7,282 bases of DNA, taken from the NCBI GenBank assembly GCA_013139625.1, contig WTAK01000322.1, forward strand, positions 1-7,282, read 5' to 3'. The position numbers and the translations under genes are program-made. The notes under the pieces are model-generated. The model saw nothing but the letters and a program-made list of their open reading frames with translations, was not told the DNA's origin and searched no databases. Numbering within the stretch: the first letter of the stretch is position 1; each line of letters opens with the position of its first letter. Shown one piece after another: positions 1 to 7,173 of the stretch. The DNA comes from Candidatus Delongbacteria bacterium. Lineage in GTDB: Bacteria; UBA4055.

Positions 1-772
1 AATTTCCATCTCAGGCGTATATCTTGTAAAAAAAGATCTCTTTGGCTTATTCAATACATCAAAATTCTTTGAGTTAAATGAGACTATTACGATCCTACCT
101 AGAAAATACACCGTTGACAAAAAAACAATTAACATTATCAAAGCTGATATTGACAGAACTAAAAATTCATTATACAATATTTTACATAAGCACAAAACAG
201 GCGATTTTGTAGGATTGCGAGAATATGTTCCGGGAGATCCGGTCAGAAATATTCATTGGAAATCCTGGGCAAAGACTAATAGACCTACTGTAATTGAGAA
301 GGGATTCGGTAAGGTCAATGAATTTAACGTTGTCTTATTTAACATAATTCGTACTGAAGATGAAGGATTTGCATTAAAATTTGAAGATACACTATCATTT
401 GTTTATTCATTGTTGGAATACTTTTCAAAGAACTGGTTCACTGTTAATTTTTATTATTTCAGAAATAATGAATTGAGAACTTTAACCGTTACGAACGACA
501 AAGGTAACTATCCTAAGCTGTACGAAATTTTATGTAGAATGGAATATTGTGTTGATCCTGAGATTGAAAAAACTGCAAATCAACTGAGAAAAAAATTAAA
601 GAAACATTCAAATTCATTTTTCATTTTACCGGTAGATGATGACAAAACAATAAACTTCGTGAATAGTTTCAAGCCTATCACAGCTATAAATACTGATAGA
701 AAGATCGATAAGAATAGAACAATTCAAATATCTAAAGTTAATAACAATATCGAGCAAATAACAATATTATGA
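1..772 (+). CDS. DUF58 domain-containing protein, 3' part (5' end outside the window)
   Basis: The frame is open from base 2 to the TGA at 770-772, giving 256 visible residues. The TTG at 215 is not the true start because conserved family sequence lies before it: a KDLFGLF stretch (compare DPFGLF in the family) and then ILPRKY. The DUF58 signature is at 200-277, reading GDFVGLREYVPGDPVRNIHW followed by KSWAKT. DUF58 proteins usually have N-terminal membrane segments and a vWA-like cytoplasmic domain; only the latter part is seen here. They are typically encoded between a MoxR AAA ATPase and a membrane transglutaminase, and the next gene here is that transglutaminase, so moxR is expected upstream. 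The biochemical role is not settled; a chaperone-like or envelope-maturation function with MoxR is the usual suggestion. The stop overlaps the next start (ATGA), which implies translational coupling. Confidence 0.9.
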   Translation, partial: ISISGVYLVKKDLFGLFNTSKFFELNETITILPRKYTVDKKTINIIKADIDRTKNSLYNILHKHKTGDFVGLREYVPGDPVRNIHWKSWAKTNRPTVIEKGFGKVNEFNVVLFNIIRTEDEGFALKFEDTLSFVYSLLEYFSKNWFTVNFYYFRNNELRTLTVTNDKGNYPKLYEILCRMEYCVDPEIEKTANQLRKKLKKHSNSFFILPVDDDKTINFVNSFKPITAINTDRKIDKNRTIQISKVNNNIEQITIL

Positions 773-2697
773 GAAAGTATCCATTATTAATATCATTTGC
801 ATTGCTGTACTGGGGTTTTAATACCGACCATCTTTTGATTGCAAGTATTTTTATGATATTACTTGAGTCGCATAGATTTGTAAAGTTTAGATGGGATTTC
901 TCAACAAAAGACTTTAATATGATATCTATCCTTTCAACTCTTGGTTCGATCGGTTATTTGATATATTTTGCAAATTCGAATCAAAATATAGGATTTATTT
1001 CAGCTTTCCTGAAATTTCTTCCAGTAATATTATTTCCATTGAATTTCTTCTATTTATATAGTATCTCTGAAGTTATTAATGCAAAAAAACTATTTCTCTT
1101 ATTCGTTGTAAATAAATATACGATTGTACATCCCTACACCAAGAATTTCCGACCTGATTATATTTTCTTTGCAAGCTTACTGATCGGTGGAAGCGTATCA
1201 GAAGGTATATTTTCATTTTCTGCTTTGATATTATTGATACTACCAATCCTATTTTTTCACAGGTCTAGAAATTATAAGTTTGTTACTTGGATAGTAAGTC
1301 TGGCATCTGTGATAATCATCGCACTTATTCTGCAGTTCAGCATTTCAAATACATTCTTTTTTATGAAAGATCTTGTGATCGATCTTTATCTAAATCATTT
1401 TATAAAACATAGTGATAGCAGCATTGCAATAGGCAATATTGGTAGTATGAAGGATGATTTCAAGATCGAACTCAGAGCAGAGATCTTCGGTAGAAAGAAA
1501 CCATACTATCACCTTAAAAGTGAAGTTTTTAACAGTTATTCAAACGGTGTATGGAGAACCGCCACAAATGGATCTAATAAATTTCATCAAGTAGATGTAG
1601 ATTATGAAAAAAATACAGTAGATTCAATGAGGATATTCTTTTTTTCATCGGGAAATAAAACTTATTTACAATTACCTTTTACTGCCGGCACTATTGCCGG
1701 GCTTAGTGAGGGTCAGTTAGGAATTAACGACCTCGGAAAGATCACTATTAACGACCCGCAATATTTAACCGATTATAAAGCATACAGTAGAAAAGATTCA
1801 ATAATAAATTTCAATAGTGAACCAAGTATAAATGATTTGAAAGTTAATGCTTTTGATAAAGTTTTGATCACTACGATAATTGACTCTTTAGGTTTGAGAG
1901 AAATGCCTTTAAATAAAATTTATCGTACTTTGTCAAATTACTTCATGACTGACTATCAATATTCTCTAGATTATATTGAGCAAAAAAACATCAATAAGTT
2001 AAAAAACTTCATTAATGCAAAAGAAGGGCATTGTGAACTCTTTGCAACTTTATCATGCCTAATATTCAGACAGCTTGGATACCCCAGCAGATATGTTACC
2101 GGGTATCTGGTCAGTGAATATAATGAGTTTGAGGAGCTTCATGTCGCTAGGAAAAAAGATAGTCATGCTTGGATCTATGTAAATGACAATGTTGGCAACT
2201 GGTATGAGTTTGATACTACACCACCGGATATATCTTTTAGCAGTTCTAGATCCGGTTACTTTGGCAAGATTTATGATATGGTATCTTATCTTTATTACAG
2301 AGCATTTATGTTTAGAAAATACAACAATGATATTTTTAAGAACATATTATTACTTTCAATAATTCCACTTGCTCTATTTCTATTGTATAGGATTCTGAAA
2401 GGAGTCAAATATCGAGGCGATAGAAAAAAGAAAATCACAACATCTCCTTACAAAATATTGGATGAGTTGTCTATAATCCAGGAGAAATTGAGAAACAATA
2501 AAATCGAAGACCATGAAACATTATCGAAATGGTTTGAACGCATCCGTAGGGAACGCAGGAATGCGTTCCTCGCAGATGAGGAAAACCAAAAATTCGATAT
2601 CATTCAGAAATTGTATTATAAAAAGCGATATTTCTCGGAAAAATTTACGAAAGAACACGATAAAGAATTAAATAAAAATATTGATAACATATTGTAA
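769..2697 (+). CDS. TgpA-like membrane transglutaminase-domain protein
   Basis: The 642-aa protein has the TgpA layout. Five or so hydrophobic segments lie at about residues 4-34, 51-68, 73-100, 131-163 and 171-198. A large, probably extracytoplasmic region (about 199-524) follows, then one more membrane segment (about 526-543) and a charged cytoplasmic tail. The transglutaminase-like core carries a full catalytic triad: Cys422 in GHCELFATLSCLIFRQLGYP, His466 in SHAWIYV and Asp482 in EFDTTPPD. The length is close to known TgpA proteins (about 670 aa). The substrate is unknown; the fold supports acyl transfer or peptidase-like chemistry outside the membrane. The ATG overlaps the DUF58 stop by 4 bp and no clear Shine-Dalgarno precedes it, so coupled translation from the DUF58 gene is likely. 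Oddity: residues 593-601 of the tail (RRERRNAFL) are encoded by a GC-rich palindrome related to the one just after the stop codon. It falls between the helix HETLSKWFERI and the family-like end QKLYYKKRYF. Confidence 0.9.
   Translation: MRKYPLLISFALLYWGFNTDHLLIASIFMILLESHRFVKFRWDFSTKDFNMISILSTLGSIGYLIYFANSNQNIGFISAFLKFLPVILFPLNFFYLYSISEVINAKKLFLLFVVNKYTIVHPYTKNFRPDYIFFASLLIGGSVSEGIFSFSALILLILPILFFHRSRNYKFVTWIVSLASVIIIALILQFSISNTFFFMKDLVIDLYLNHFIKHSDSSIAIGNIGSMKDDFKIELRAEIFGRKKPYYHLKSEVFNSYSNGVWRTATNGSNKFHQVDVDYEKNTVDSMRIFFFSSGNKTYLQLPFTAGTIAGLSEGQLGINDLGKITINDPQYLTDYKAYSRKDSIINFNSEPSINDLKVNAFDKVLITTIIDSLGLREMPLNKIYRTLSNYFMTDYQYSLDYIEQKNINKLKNFINAKEGHCELFATLSCLIFRQLGYPSRYVTGYLVSEYNEFEELHVARKKDSHAWIYVNDNVGNWYEFDTTPPDISFSSSRSGYFGKIYDMVSYLYYRAFMFRKYNNDIFKNILLLSIIPLALFLLYRILKGVKYRGDRKKKITTSPYKILDELSIIQEKLRNNKIEDHETLSKWFERIRRERRNAFLADEENQKFDIIQKLYYKKRYFSEKFTKEHDKELNKNIDNIL
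2544..2569 (+). repeat. Short palindromic element inside the transglutaminase gene (copy 1)
   Basis: The stem GGAACGCA (2550-2557) and TGCGTTCC (2562-2569) is a perfect 8-bp match with loop GGAA. It is preceded by CCGTAG. Over 26 bases it matches the reverse complement of 2698-2723 at 21 positions, and one difference is a paired change (A2552-T2567 here, G-C in the other copy). It is read in frame as part of the C-terminal tail. A second overlapping inverted repeat, TTCCTC (2566-2571) with GAGGAA (2578-2583), shares the right arm. The similarity and pairing are seen directly; that this is an inserted repeat is inferred. Confidence 0.6.
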
Positions 2698-2723
2698 GGG
2701 ACGCAGATCTGCGTCCCCTACGG
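2698..2723 (-). repeat. Short palindromic element between convergent genes (copy 2)
   Basis: Bases 2698-2717 form a perfect 20-bp palindrome, GGGACGCAGATCTGCGTCCC, immediately after the transglutaminase stop codon. Read on the minus strand it continues the CCGTAGGG edge shared with the copy at 2544-2569. It fills most of the 34-bp gap between two converging genes and is much richer in GC than the surroundings. In RNA from either strand it could form a hairpin that ends or protects transcripts. No T-run follows on either strand, so it is not a standard intrinsic terminator. The REP/MITE-like nature is inferred. Confidence 0.65.
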
Positions 2724-2731
2724 AATGTTAT

Positions 2732-4684
2732 TTACACATTAAATTCTTTTATCAATTTTTTAAATTCAAATACCGGAGAAAACCCTGTCGTAGTCTGCAA
2801 GATCCTACCTAAGAAACCATCTACAATTTCTTTATCCTCTACGATTCCATTTTGATTCAAACTTAATAAAGATTCTATTACAGATTGTCTTACCTTGATA
2901 TTTGTATTAAAGAAAAGATGTGAAATATCTTCAAATTTATCAATATTCTTCATAAATTGTGTATATGCTGCAACTGCATTTATCACGATCAAGAAGTTCT
3001 TGTGCTTTAAAAGTTTTTTTACTTCGGAGATAATTTTTTCATTTGATTGAAGATTGTCAGAGAAATGAATTACATTTAAAAGCCCTTCAGATACAGTTTC
3101 AAAATAATTATCATTTAATGAGCTTAATATATCTTTCTCTACGGTTTCATTAAATCTACCGATTTTTTTATAAGCGGTCATGATATTTCTTCTGATAAAA
3201 TTCACCTGCTGATATTCACCCCCGAAGAGTCTTTGCAACGATGAAACTTTTCTCTTATCATTAAATAACTTGCTTAGAAAAGGTATCTTTTCTTCTGCAT
3301 AAGTTAATCCTGAAAGTTTTACCGCATAATTTCTTACCTGCCATGAATCATAGTTAAAATAATGACTTGTTCTATAGCGGAGATAATCTAAATATTTATT
3401 ACTAACAACTTCTTCCTTACTCATCTTAGACAATATGCTTATGAACTGAGGTGCTCTGAAATTTGCGTAAGGATTTTTTTCAATTATTTCTTCCGCAACA
3501 TATTCTTTCTTATTCGTATTATTTAATATTTCTTCAATGAATTGATATATTTTTTCAGTCCCTGAATCTTTTATATAATTTTTTGCGTTTTTTTCAAGCA
3601 GCGCAATTCTTTCTTTGTCGTTATATAGGTCAGTTATCTTCTCACTAAGTTTTTTTCCACTCACCATTACTGCGAACTCATCATTATCTATGATTATATC
3701 CTCGTAGATTACTTCAGCTGCACCTGCATCCTTAATATCTTCGGCATTGATAACCTGGTGATCCCCAGATAAGTTTGCCTTAGGGATTATCAGTGATGCT
3801 CTACCACAAGTTGCTATCTCATTGATCGTACCACCACCTCTGGTAATAATAAGATCTGAAGCTAAATAATAGTCTTTAATATTCTCAGCATAATCCATCC
3901 TGCTATAGAATTTAAAATCTTCCTGATCTATAGAATTATACCCGAATCTTCTGATCGTGTCTAGAACTCCGTTATAAGATGGAGTTCCCTTTCCTGTTAC
4001 ATGAATGATCTTAAGTTTGCTCAGCTCTTTCAAATATTTAAGACTGTCAACAATACTTCTATTGATCGTTCTGGCACCCTGAGACCCTCCAACAACGAAT
4101 ACAACAAAGCTGTCTTTATCTATTTTAAGATTTTCTCTGGATTCTTCTCTTGACCCATGTTTGAATTCATCTCTTACGGGATAACCAACGTACTTGCCGT
4201 TACTTTTGAAATATTCTAAACATGAACGATAAGATAAGCCCACTCCATCACACATTGGACCGGCTTTTCTGATCATTTTACCCGGTTCAGCATTTGCTTC
4301 ATGAAGAAATAATTTAGCTCTGGATAGTTTAAATTTCCGTAGTAATCTTCCTGCAAATATTGGAGATGCTGAAACAAAACCACCTGTTCCTATAATTATA
4401 TTTGGTCTGAAAAGGATAATATGAATGCAGCTCTTAAAAATTCCGAAAAATAAAGAAATAACAAATATTAAGAATTTAAAACTAAATTTAGATCCGGGCA
4501 TTCCTGTAGCAGGAATAAATTTGATCTTATACCCTTTCGCAGGTACGATCTTAGATTCGATCCGACCTCTTGTTCCGATGTATAGGAATTTCGCATCTTT
4601 ATCTTTTTCTTTGATATAATTTGCTATAGCTAAAGCAGGATAAACATGCCCACCTGTCCCGCCACCTGTCAAAATATATTTCAT
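2732..4684 (-). CDS. murG: MurG, lipid II-forming GlcNAc transferase, with a C-terminal HEAT-like extension
   Basis: MurG transfers GlcNAc from UDP-GlcNAc to lipid I (undecaprenyl-PP-MurNAc-pentapeptide) on the cytoplasmic face of the inner membrane, giving lipid II. Family motifs appear in order: GGGTGGHVYPALAIA (residues 7-21), IIGTGGFVS (97-105), HEANAEPG (128-135, usually HEQNA), VGYPVR (166-171), VVGGSQGARTIN (197-208), TRGGGTINEI (281-290, usually SRAGA/SRSGA) and GDHQVINA (307-314). Residues 68-91 are unusually hydrophobic and match the membrane-contact patch of the family. MurG is normally about 355-365 aa; this protein has 650. Residues from about 389 on are an added alpha-helical region with HEAT-like units (about 448-475, 495-523, 551-577 and 583-609). 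The ATG at 4684 places GGGTGGH at the usual distance from the N-terminus; its Shine-Dalgarno is weak. The gene stands alone, convergent with the DUF58/transglutaminase pair, and no dcw-cluster neighbours are visible. Confidence 0.93.
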   Translation of the reverse strand: MKYILTGGGTGGHVYPALAIANYIKEKDKDAKFLYIGTRGRIESKIVPAKGYKIKFIPATGMPGSKFSFKFLIFVISLFFGIFKSCIHIILFRPNIIIGTGGFVSASPIFAGRLLRKFKLSRAKLFLHEANAEPGKMIRKAGPMCDGVGLSYRSCLEYFKSNGKYVGYPVRDEFKHGSREESRENLKIDKDSFVVFVVGGSQGARTINRSIVDSLKYLKELSKLKIIHVTGKGTPSYNGVLDTIRRFGYNSIDQEDFKFYSRMDYAENIKDYYLASDLIITRGGGTINEIATCGRASLIIPKANLSGDHQVINAEDIKDAGAAEVIYEDIIIDNDEFAVMVSGKKLSEKITDLYNDKERIALLEKNAKNYIKDSGTEKIYQFIEEILNNTNKKEYVAEEIIEKNPYANFRAPQFISILSKMSKEEVVSNKYLDYLRYRTSHYFNYDSWQVRNYAVKLSGLTYAEEKIPFLSKLFNDKRKVSSLQRLFGGEYQQVNFIRRNIMTAYKKIGRFNETVEKDILSSLNDNYFETVSEGLLNVIHFSDNLQSNEKIISEVKKLLKHKNFLIVINAVAAYTQFMKNIDKFEDISHLFFNTNIKVRQSVIESLLSLNQNGIVEDKEIVDGFLGRILQTTTGFSPVFEFKKLIKEFNV

Positions 4685-4718
4685 AATATCAGTACTCTTA
4701 TTTTATTTTTGTAGTTAA

Positions 4719-4747
4719 AATATATGTTTATGCTTTGATTTTATCAA
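4719..4747 (-). promoter_or_regulatory. Putative sigma-70-type promoter of murG
   Basis: On the minus strand, TTGATA (4747-4742) is followed after 17 bp by TATATT (4724-4719). Each box matches five of six consensus bases at ideal spacing. Transcription would begin near 4712, giving a leader of about 28 bases before the murG ATG. The placement just downstream of the preceding operon's terminator supports the call. The region is so AT-rich that a chance match is possible. Confidence 0.45.
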
Positions 4748-4748
4748 A
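4734..4748. promoter_or_regulatory. Inverted repeat overlapping the putative murG -35 box
   Basis: TTTGAT and ATCAAA flank a 3-base TTT centre in a perfect 15-bp inverted repeat. It covers the putative -35 hexamer of murG and the start of the spacer. The position is where a repressor operator could lie. No regulator is identifiable from the window, and short AT-rich inverted repeats can arise by chance. Confidence 0.25.
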
Positions 4749-4781
4749 TGAAATAATTTAAAATTTATGATAATTTTCAAT

Positions 4782-4806
4782 AAAAAAAGGCTACCAACTG
4801 GTAGCC
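4782..4806 (-). terminator. Intrinsic terminator of the minus-strand lipoprotein operon
   Basis: On the minus strand a GC-rich hairpin, GGCTACC (4806-4800) with GGTAGCC (4795-4789) and a 4-base loop, is followed at once by seven Ts (4788-4782). The stem can extend by a G-U and two A-U pairs into the T-run. It lies 34 bp beyond the lipoprotein stop codon and separates that operon from murG. A weaker AU-rich hairpin, CAAAGAA (4816-4822) with TTCTTTG (4829-4835), lies between the stop and the terminator. Confidence 0.9.
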
Positions 4807-4840
4807 CTTAGAATTCAAAGAAATCTAATTCTTTGTAATT

Positions 4841-6754
4841 TTATTTACCGTACGGTATTTCAGTTATGCTTAAAGTATATGGCCCTGTTTCTCCATATTG
4901 TTTTTCTTTTTTAACTTGTTTGACATTATAAAATAAGCCTACTTTGAGGTAATAATATCCAGAAGTTTCAACATAATAAAAAATCTCAGGTTGCCAATTC
5001 CCTCCATCATCATCATCATATGCTACTTCAACAATATTTGTTCCGCTTGTAGCATACAAGCCAAATGCAGAGTCAAAGTCTTCAGAAGATGTATTTTCAA
5101 ATAAGTATTCTTTTCCTGACTCAAGATATACTCTGTACCAATCTATATCGCCGACAGGATCAATTTCGTAATTTCCTGTATGTGGTATACTTGAAATACT
5201 TGTGAATTCATTTGGTATTGAGATTTCATTGCTAATAACAGAGAATTCTCCATCACTCCAATCAAATATACTTGGATCACCTATGCTTGATATTTTCATT
5301 GTTAATCCATCCATGAGTGGAGCATCCAATGGAATATCAATTTCATACCAGCCTTCATTACCGGCATTATCAATCGTTGATTCAGGAATCAATGTTCCAC
5401 TTTCATAGAATTCTATCTTAACATTTCCTTGAATATTGTCTTGCCACCCTATCCAATAAGTTTCTCCGATCATGAGTTCTTCACCTCCGTTTGGATATCC
5501 TACTTCAATGAACGGTGGTGCAGCTATTACAGTAAAAAAATCATCACTATCATCATTGATACTATAGTCATATTCACTTCTTATAACTACCCAATACAAA
5601 TCACTCCCAACAGCACTTAACGGAATATCTATTTCATGAGACCCATCACTTTCTGTATAATATGCAGCAACAAAATTCTCCTCTTGATATATGTATATCC
5701 ATATATATTCATCAATATTATCTTCCCATCTTATAGTCTGAGTTGTACCCGCTTGAAAAGTTTCCCCTCCATTTGGAGATGTGACTATTATGTAACTTGG
5801 TGGAGGTTCTATACTAAAATCATCATCACTTGAATCGGTAATTAGATCATCGCCCAAACTTGTAATTTTTATTCTGAAGTCCGAACCATCATCAAGATTT
5901 GTTGGAATAGAATAATCAAAAGAACCATCACTTGGTGTTGAACTTGTGATCACTGTGCTGACGCCATTATCAAGTAATTCGATCTTAACATTATCATCTA
6001 TATTATCATTCCAGAATATTATTTCGGTTGTACCCATTTCCCACTCCTCTCCACCATTTGGTGATACTACTGATATAAAATCACCTGCAGCTCTGATCTC
6101 GAGATCATTATTACTATCATCAGAAGTAGCAGAAGTTAAACCGGTCACTCTAACCCTATAATCATTATCCGCCGTAAGACTTGTTGGGATAGCATAATCA
6201 TAAGAACCATCATTCTCAGTTGAAAGGATTATATTACTATTGAATATGCCATTTTTCAGCAACTCTATGAGCACGTTAGCATCAGTGATATTATCAGTCC
6301 ATGTAATTGTGTGTGTTGTACCCATTTCCAGAGTCTCTCCACCATTTGGCGATGTTACTACAATATAGTCTGATGTAGCTGGTGGTGTTATTGCAAAAGG
6401 TTCATCACTAAAGTCATAAACACCTGTGTTATTCATATCCGTTATTTTTACTTTGTAAGGGCCTGCTGTAAAACCTACTGGGATATTATAATCATAAGAA
6501 CCATCACTTGCAGTTGAAGATTCTATTTCTGTACCTTCAACACCTTCAAATAACTCTATCTTAACTTCACCACTAACATTATCAGTCCAGGTGATCGTTA
6601 CTGTCGTACCTGCTTCTAATAACTCTCCTCCATTGGGTGATGTTATAGTTATAACTCGATCAACTGCTGGGGATGTGCTGTCGCCACTACATGATATAAA
6701 AATCATTCCTGAGATCATGAATGCTAGGAATAGCATCAAAAAATTCTTGTACAT
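4841..6754 (-). CDS. Exported lipoprotein with five SPNGGE (Kre9/Knh1-like) domains and a C-terminal PPC-like domain
   Basis: This 637-aa protein begins with a lipoprotein-type signal: a hydrophobic core at residues 4-20 and Cys22 in IFISCSGD. The lipobox is imperfect, with Phe at -3. Five repeats of 94-96 residues follow, each opening with (S/Y)PNGGE at 39, 135, 231, 326 and 420. They then show a G-T-T/I-x-W-x-D-N strand, a DGSYDY(x)IP-type segment and a (S)DDxFxI end. This pattern fits the Ser-Thr-rich/Kre9-Knh1 beta-sandwich family common in secreted proteins of FCB bacteria. Residues about 513-632 resemble a bacterial pre-peptidase C-terminal (PPC) domain, with DIDWYRVYLESGKEY, a DDDDGGN loop and SGYYYLKV. 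No catalytic domain is seen, so a surface-anchored binding or structural role is inferred. The Shine-Dalgarno is strong. It is the last gene of its operon, 20 bp after the small membrane protein gene. Confidence 0.85.
   Translation of the reverse strand: MYKNFLMLFLAFMISGMIFISCSGDSTSPAVDRVITITSPNGGELLEAGTTVTITWTDNVSGEVKIELFEGVEGTEIESSTASDGSYDYNIPVGFTAGPYKVKITDMNNTGVYDFSDEPFAITPPATSDYIVVTSPNGGETLEMGTTHTITWTDNITDANVLIELLKNGIFNSNIILSTENDGSYDYAIPTSLTADNDYRVRVTGLTSATSDDSNNDLEIRAAGDFISVVSPNGGEEWEMGTTEIIFWNDNIDDNVKIELLDNGVSTVITSSTPSDGSFDYSIPTNLDDGSDFRIKITSLGDDLITDSSDDDFSIEPPPSYIIVTSPNGGETFQAGTTQTIRWEDNIDEYIWIYIYQEENFVAAYYTESDGSHEIDIPLSAVGSDLYWVVIRSEYDYSINDDSDDFFTVIAAPPFIEVGYPNGGEELMIGETYWIGWQDNIQGNVKIEFYESGTLIPESTIDNAGNEGWYEIDIPLDAPLMDGLTMKISSIGDPSIFDWSDGEFSVISNEISIPNEFTSISSIPHTGNYEIDPVGDIDWYRVYLESGKEYLFENTSSEDFDSAFGLYATSGTNIVEVAYDDDDGGNWQPEIFYYVETSGYYYLKVGLFYNVKQVKKEKQYGETGPYTLSITEIPYGK
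5234..6652 (-). repeat. Five degenerate tandem repeats of about 285 bp encoding SPNGGE domains
   Basis: The units start about 96, 96, 95 and 94 codons apart. The DNA of the SPNGGE core stays similar among copies (around 6632, 6343, 6055, 5770 and 5488), while the rest of each unit has diverged. The first three units keep the best matches (GTT, DGS(Y/F)DY). The fourth and fifth are more divergent and richer in aromatic residues. This suggests old duplications held by structural constraint rather than a recent expansion. Confidence 0.75.
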
Positions 6755-6759
6755 TTTTT

Positions 6760-6766
6760 ACCTCCG
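6760..6766 (-). promoter_or_regulatory. Strong ribosome binding site of the SPNGGE lipoprotein
   Basis: CGGAGGT on the minus strand places GGAGG six bases before the ATG at 6754. It fixes that start and lies in the 20-bp gap after the upstream gene. It is the best Shine-Dalgarno in the window and suggests high translation of the lipoprotein relative to its neighbours. Confidence 0.8.
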
Positions 6767-6774
6767 TCAATATT

Positions 6775-7173
6775 TTATATTTTTTTCTCTTCTTTTTCCT
6801 TAAGTTCTTTTACTTCTTTCGATCCCTTAGGTTCTTTCGATTTATAAAACATTCCCATTAGGAATAAAATAATACCTAAAGCCCACATAGTAAACATTGA
6901 AGAACCTAAAGGACTTGTAATCCCAACTACAGAAAAGATAAAACCCAAATTTAGATTTACTGATCTTTTATCTTTAGAACTTTCAAGTACAAGCTTTCCC
7001 TTGTGAATCATATTCAATGCTACAGAATAAATAGTTGCTGTTATAAGATACTGAGCACCTTTAATATAAGCCTGATCTAATATTATTATCGCTATACCTA
7101 AAATGATAAATAATATTGCTGAGATCATTATTATTATTTTTAATACTTTTGTATTATCTCTTTTCTTATCCAT
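6775..7173 (-). CDS. Small membrane protein of unknown function
   Basis: This 132-aa protein is not recognised as a named family. It has about four hydrophobic segments, at residues 11-32, 38-56, 74-90 and 92-110. The last 22 residues form a Lys/Glu-rich tail (KSKEPKGSKEVKELKEKEEK). A short basic N-terminus (MDKKRDNTK) precedes the first segment. The ATG at 7173 overlaps the end of the upstream gene by 8 bp (ATGGATAA). A GAGGAG sequence lies upstream within that gene, with spacing shorter than usual, so translation is probably coupled. It is followed 20 bp later by the SPNGGE lipoprotein gene, so the two are likely co-transcribed. Whether the proteins act together is unknown. Confidence 0.75.
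   Translation of the reverse strand: MDKKRDNTKVLKIIIMISAILFIILGIAIIILDQAYIKGAQYLITATIYSVALNMIHKGKLVLESSKDKRSVNLNLGFIFSVVGITSPLGSSMFTMWALGIILFLMGMFYKSKEPKGSKEVKELKEKEEKKI

Noticed and set aside
215..772. TTG at 215 as the start of the DUF58 gene
   Set aside because: The frame is open upstream to the window edge and contains conserved DUF58 sequence before this codon.
1366..1387. Inverted repeat AAAGATC / GATCTTT with an 8-base loop
   Set aside because: It lies within coding sequence of the transglutaminase, is AT-rich and has no related copy in the window; probably chance.
2698..2717. The intergenic palindrome as a bidirectional intrinsic terminator
   Set aside because: The hairpin would be strong, but neither strand has a T-run after it; termination through it is possible but not supported in the classical form.
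4425..4619. 64-codon plus-strand open frame inside murG
   Set aside because: It lies antisense to the conserved N-terminal MurG motifs, has no Shine-Dalgarno and no recognisable domain; it is a shadow frame.
4685..4840. Riboswitch or small RNA between the lipoprotein and murG genes
   Set aside because: After the terminator and putative promoter are accounted for, only about 30 AT-rich leader bases remain before murG, too few for a known riboswitch.
5202..6161. Several 63-71-codon plus-strand open frames opposite the SPNGGE lipoprotein gene
   Set aside because: They follow the repeat structure of the real minus-strand gene and have no ribosome binding sites or domains of their own.
6591..6803. 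70-codon plus-strand open frame across the lipoprotein start
   Set aside because: It covers the signal peptide codons and Shine-Dalgarno of the real gene on the other strand and has no support of its own.
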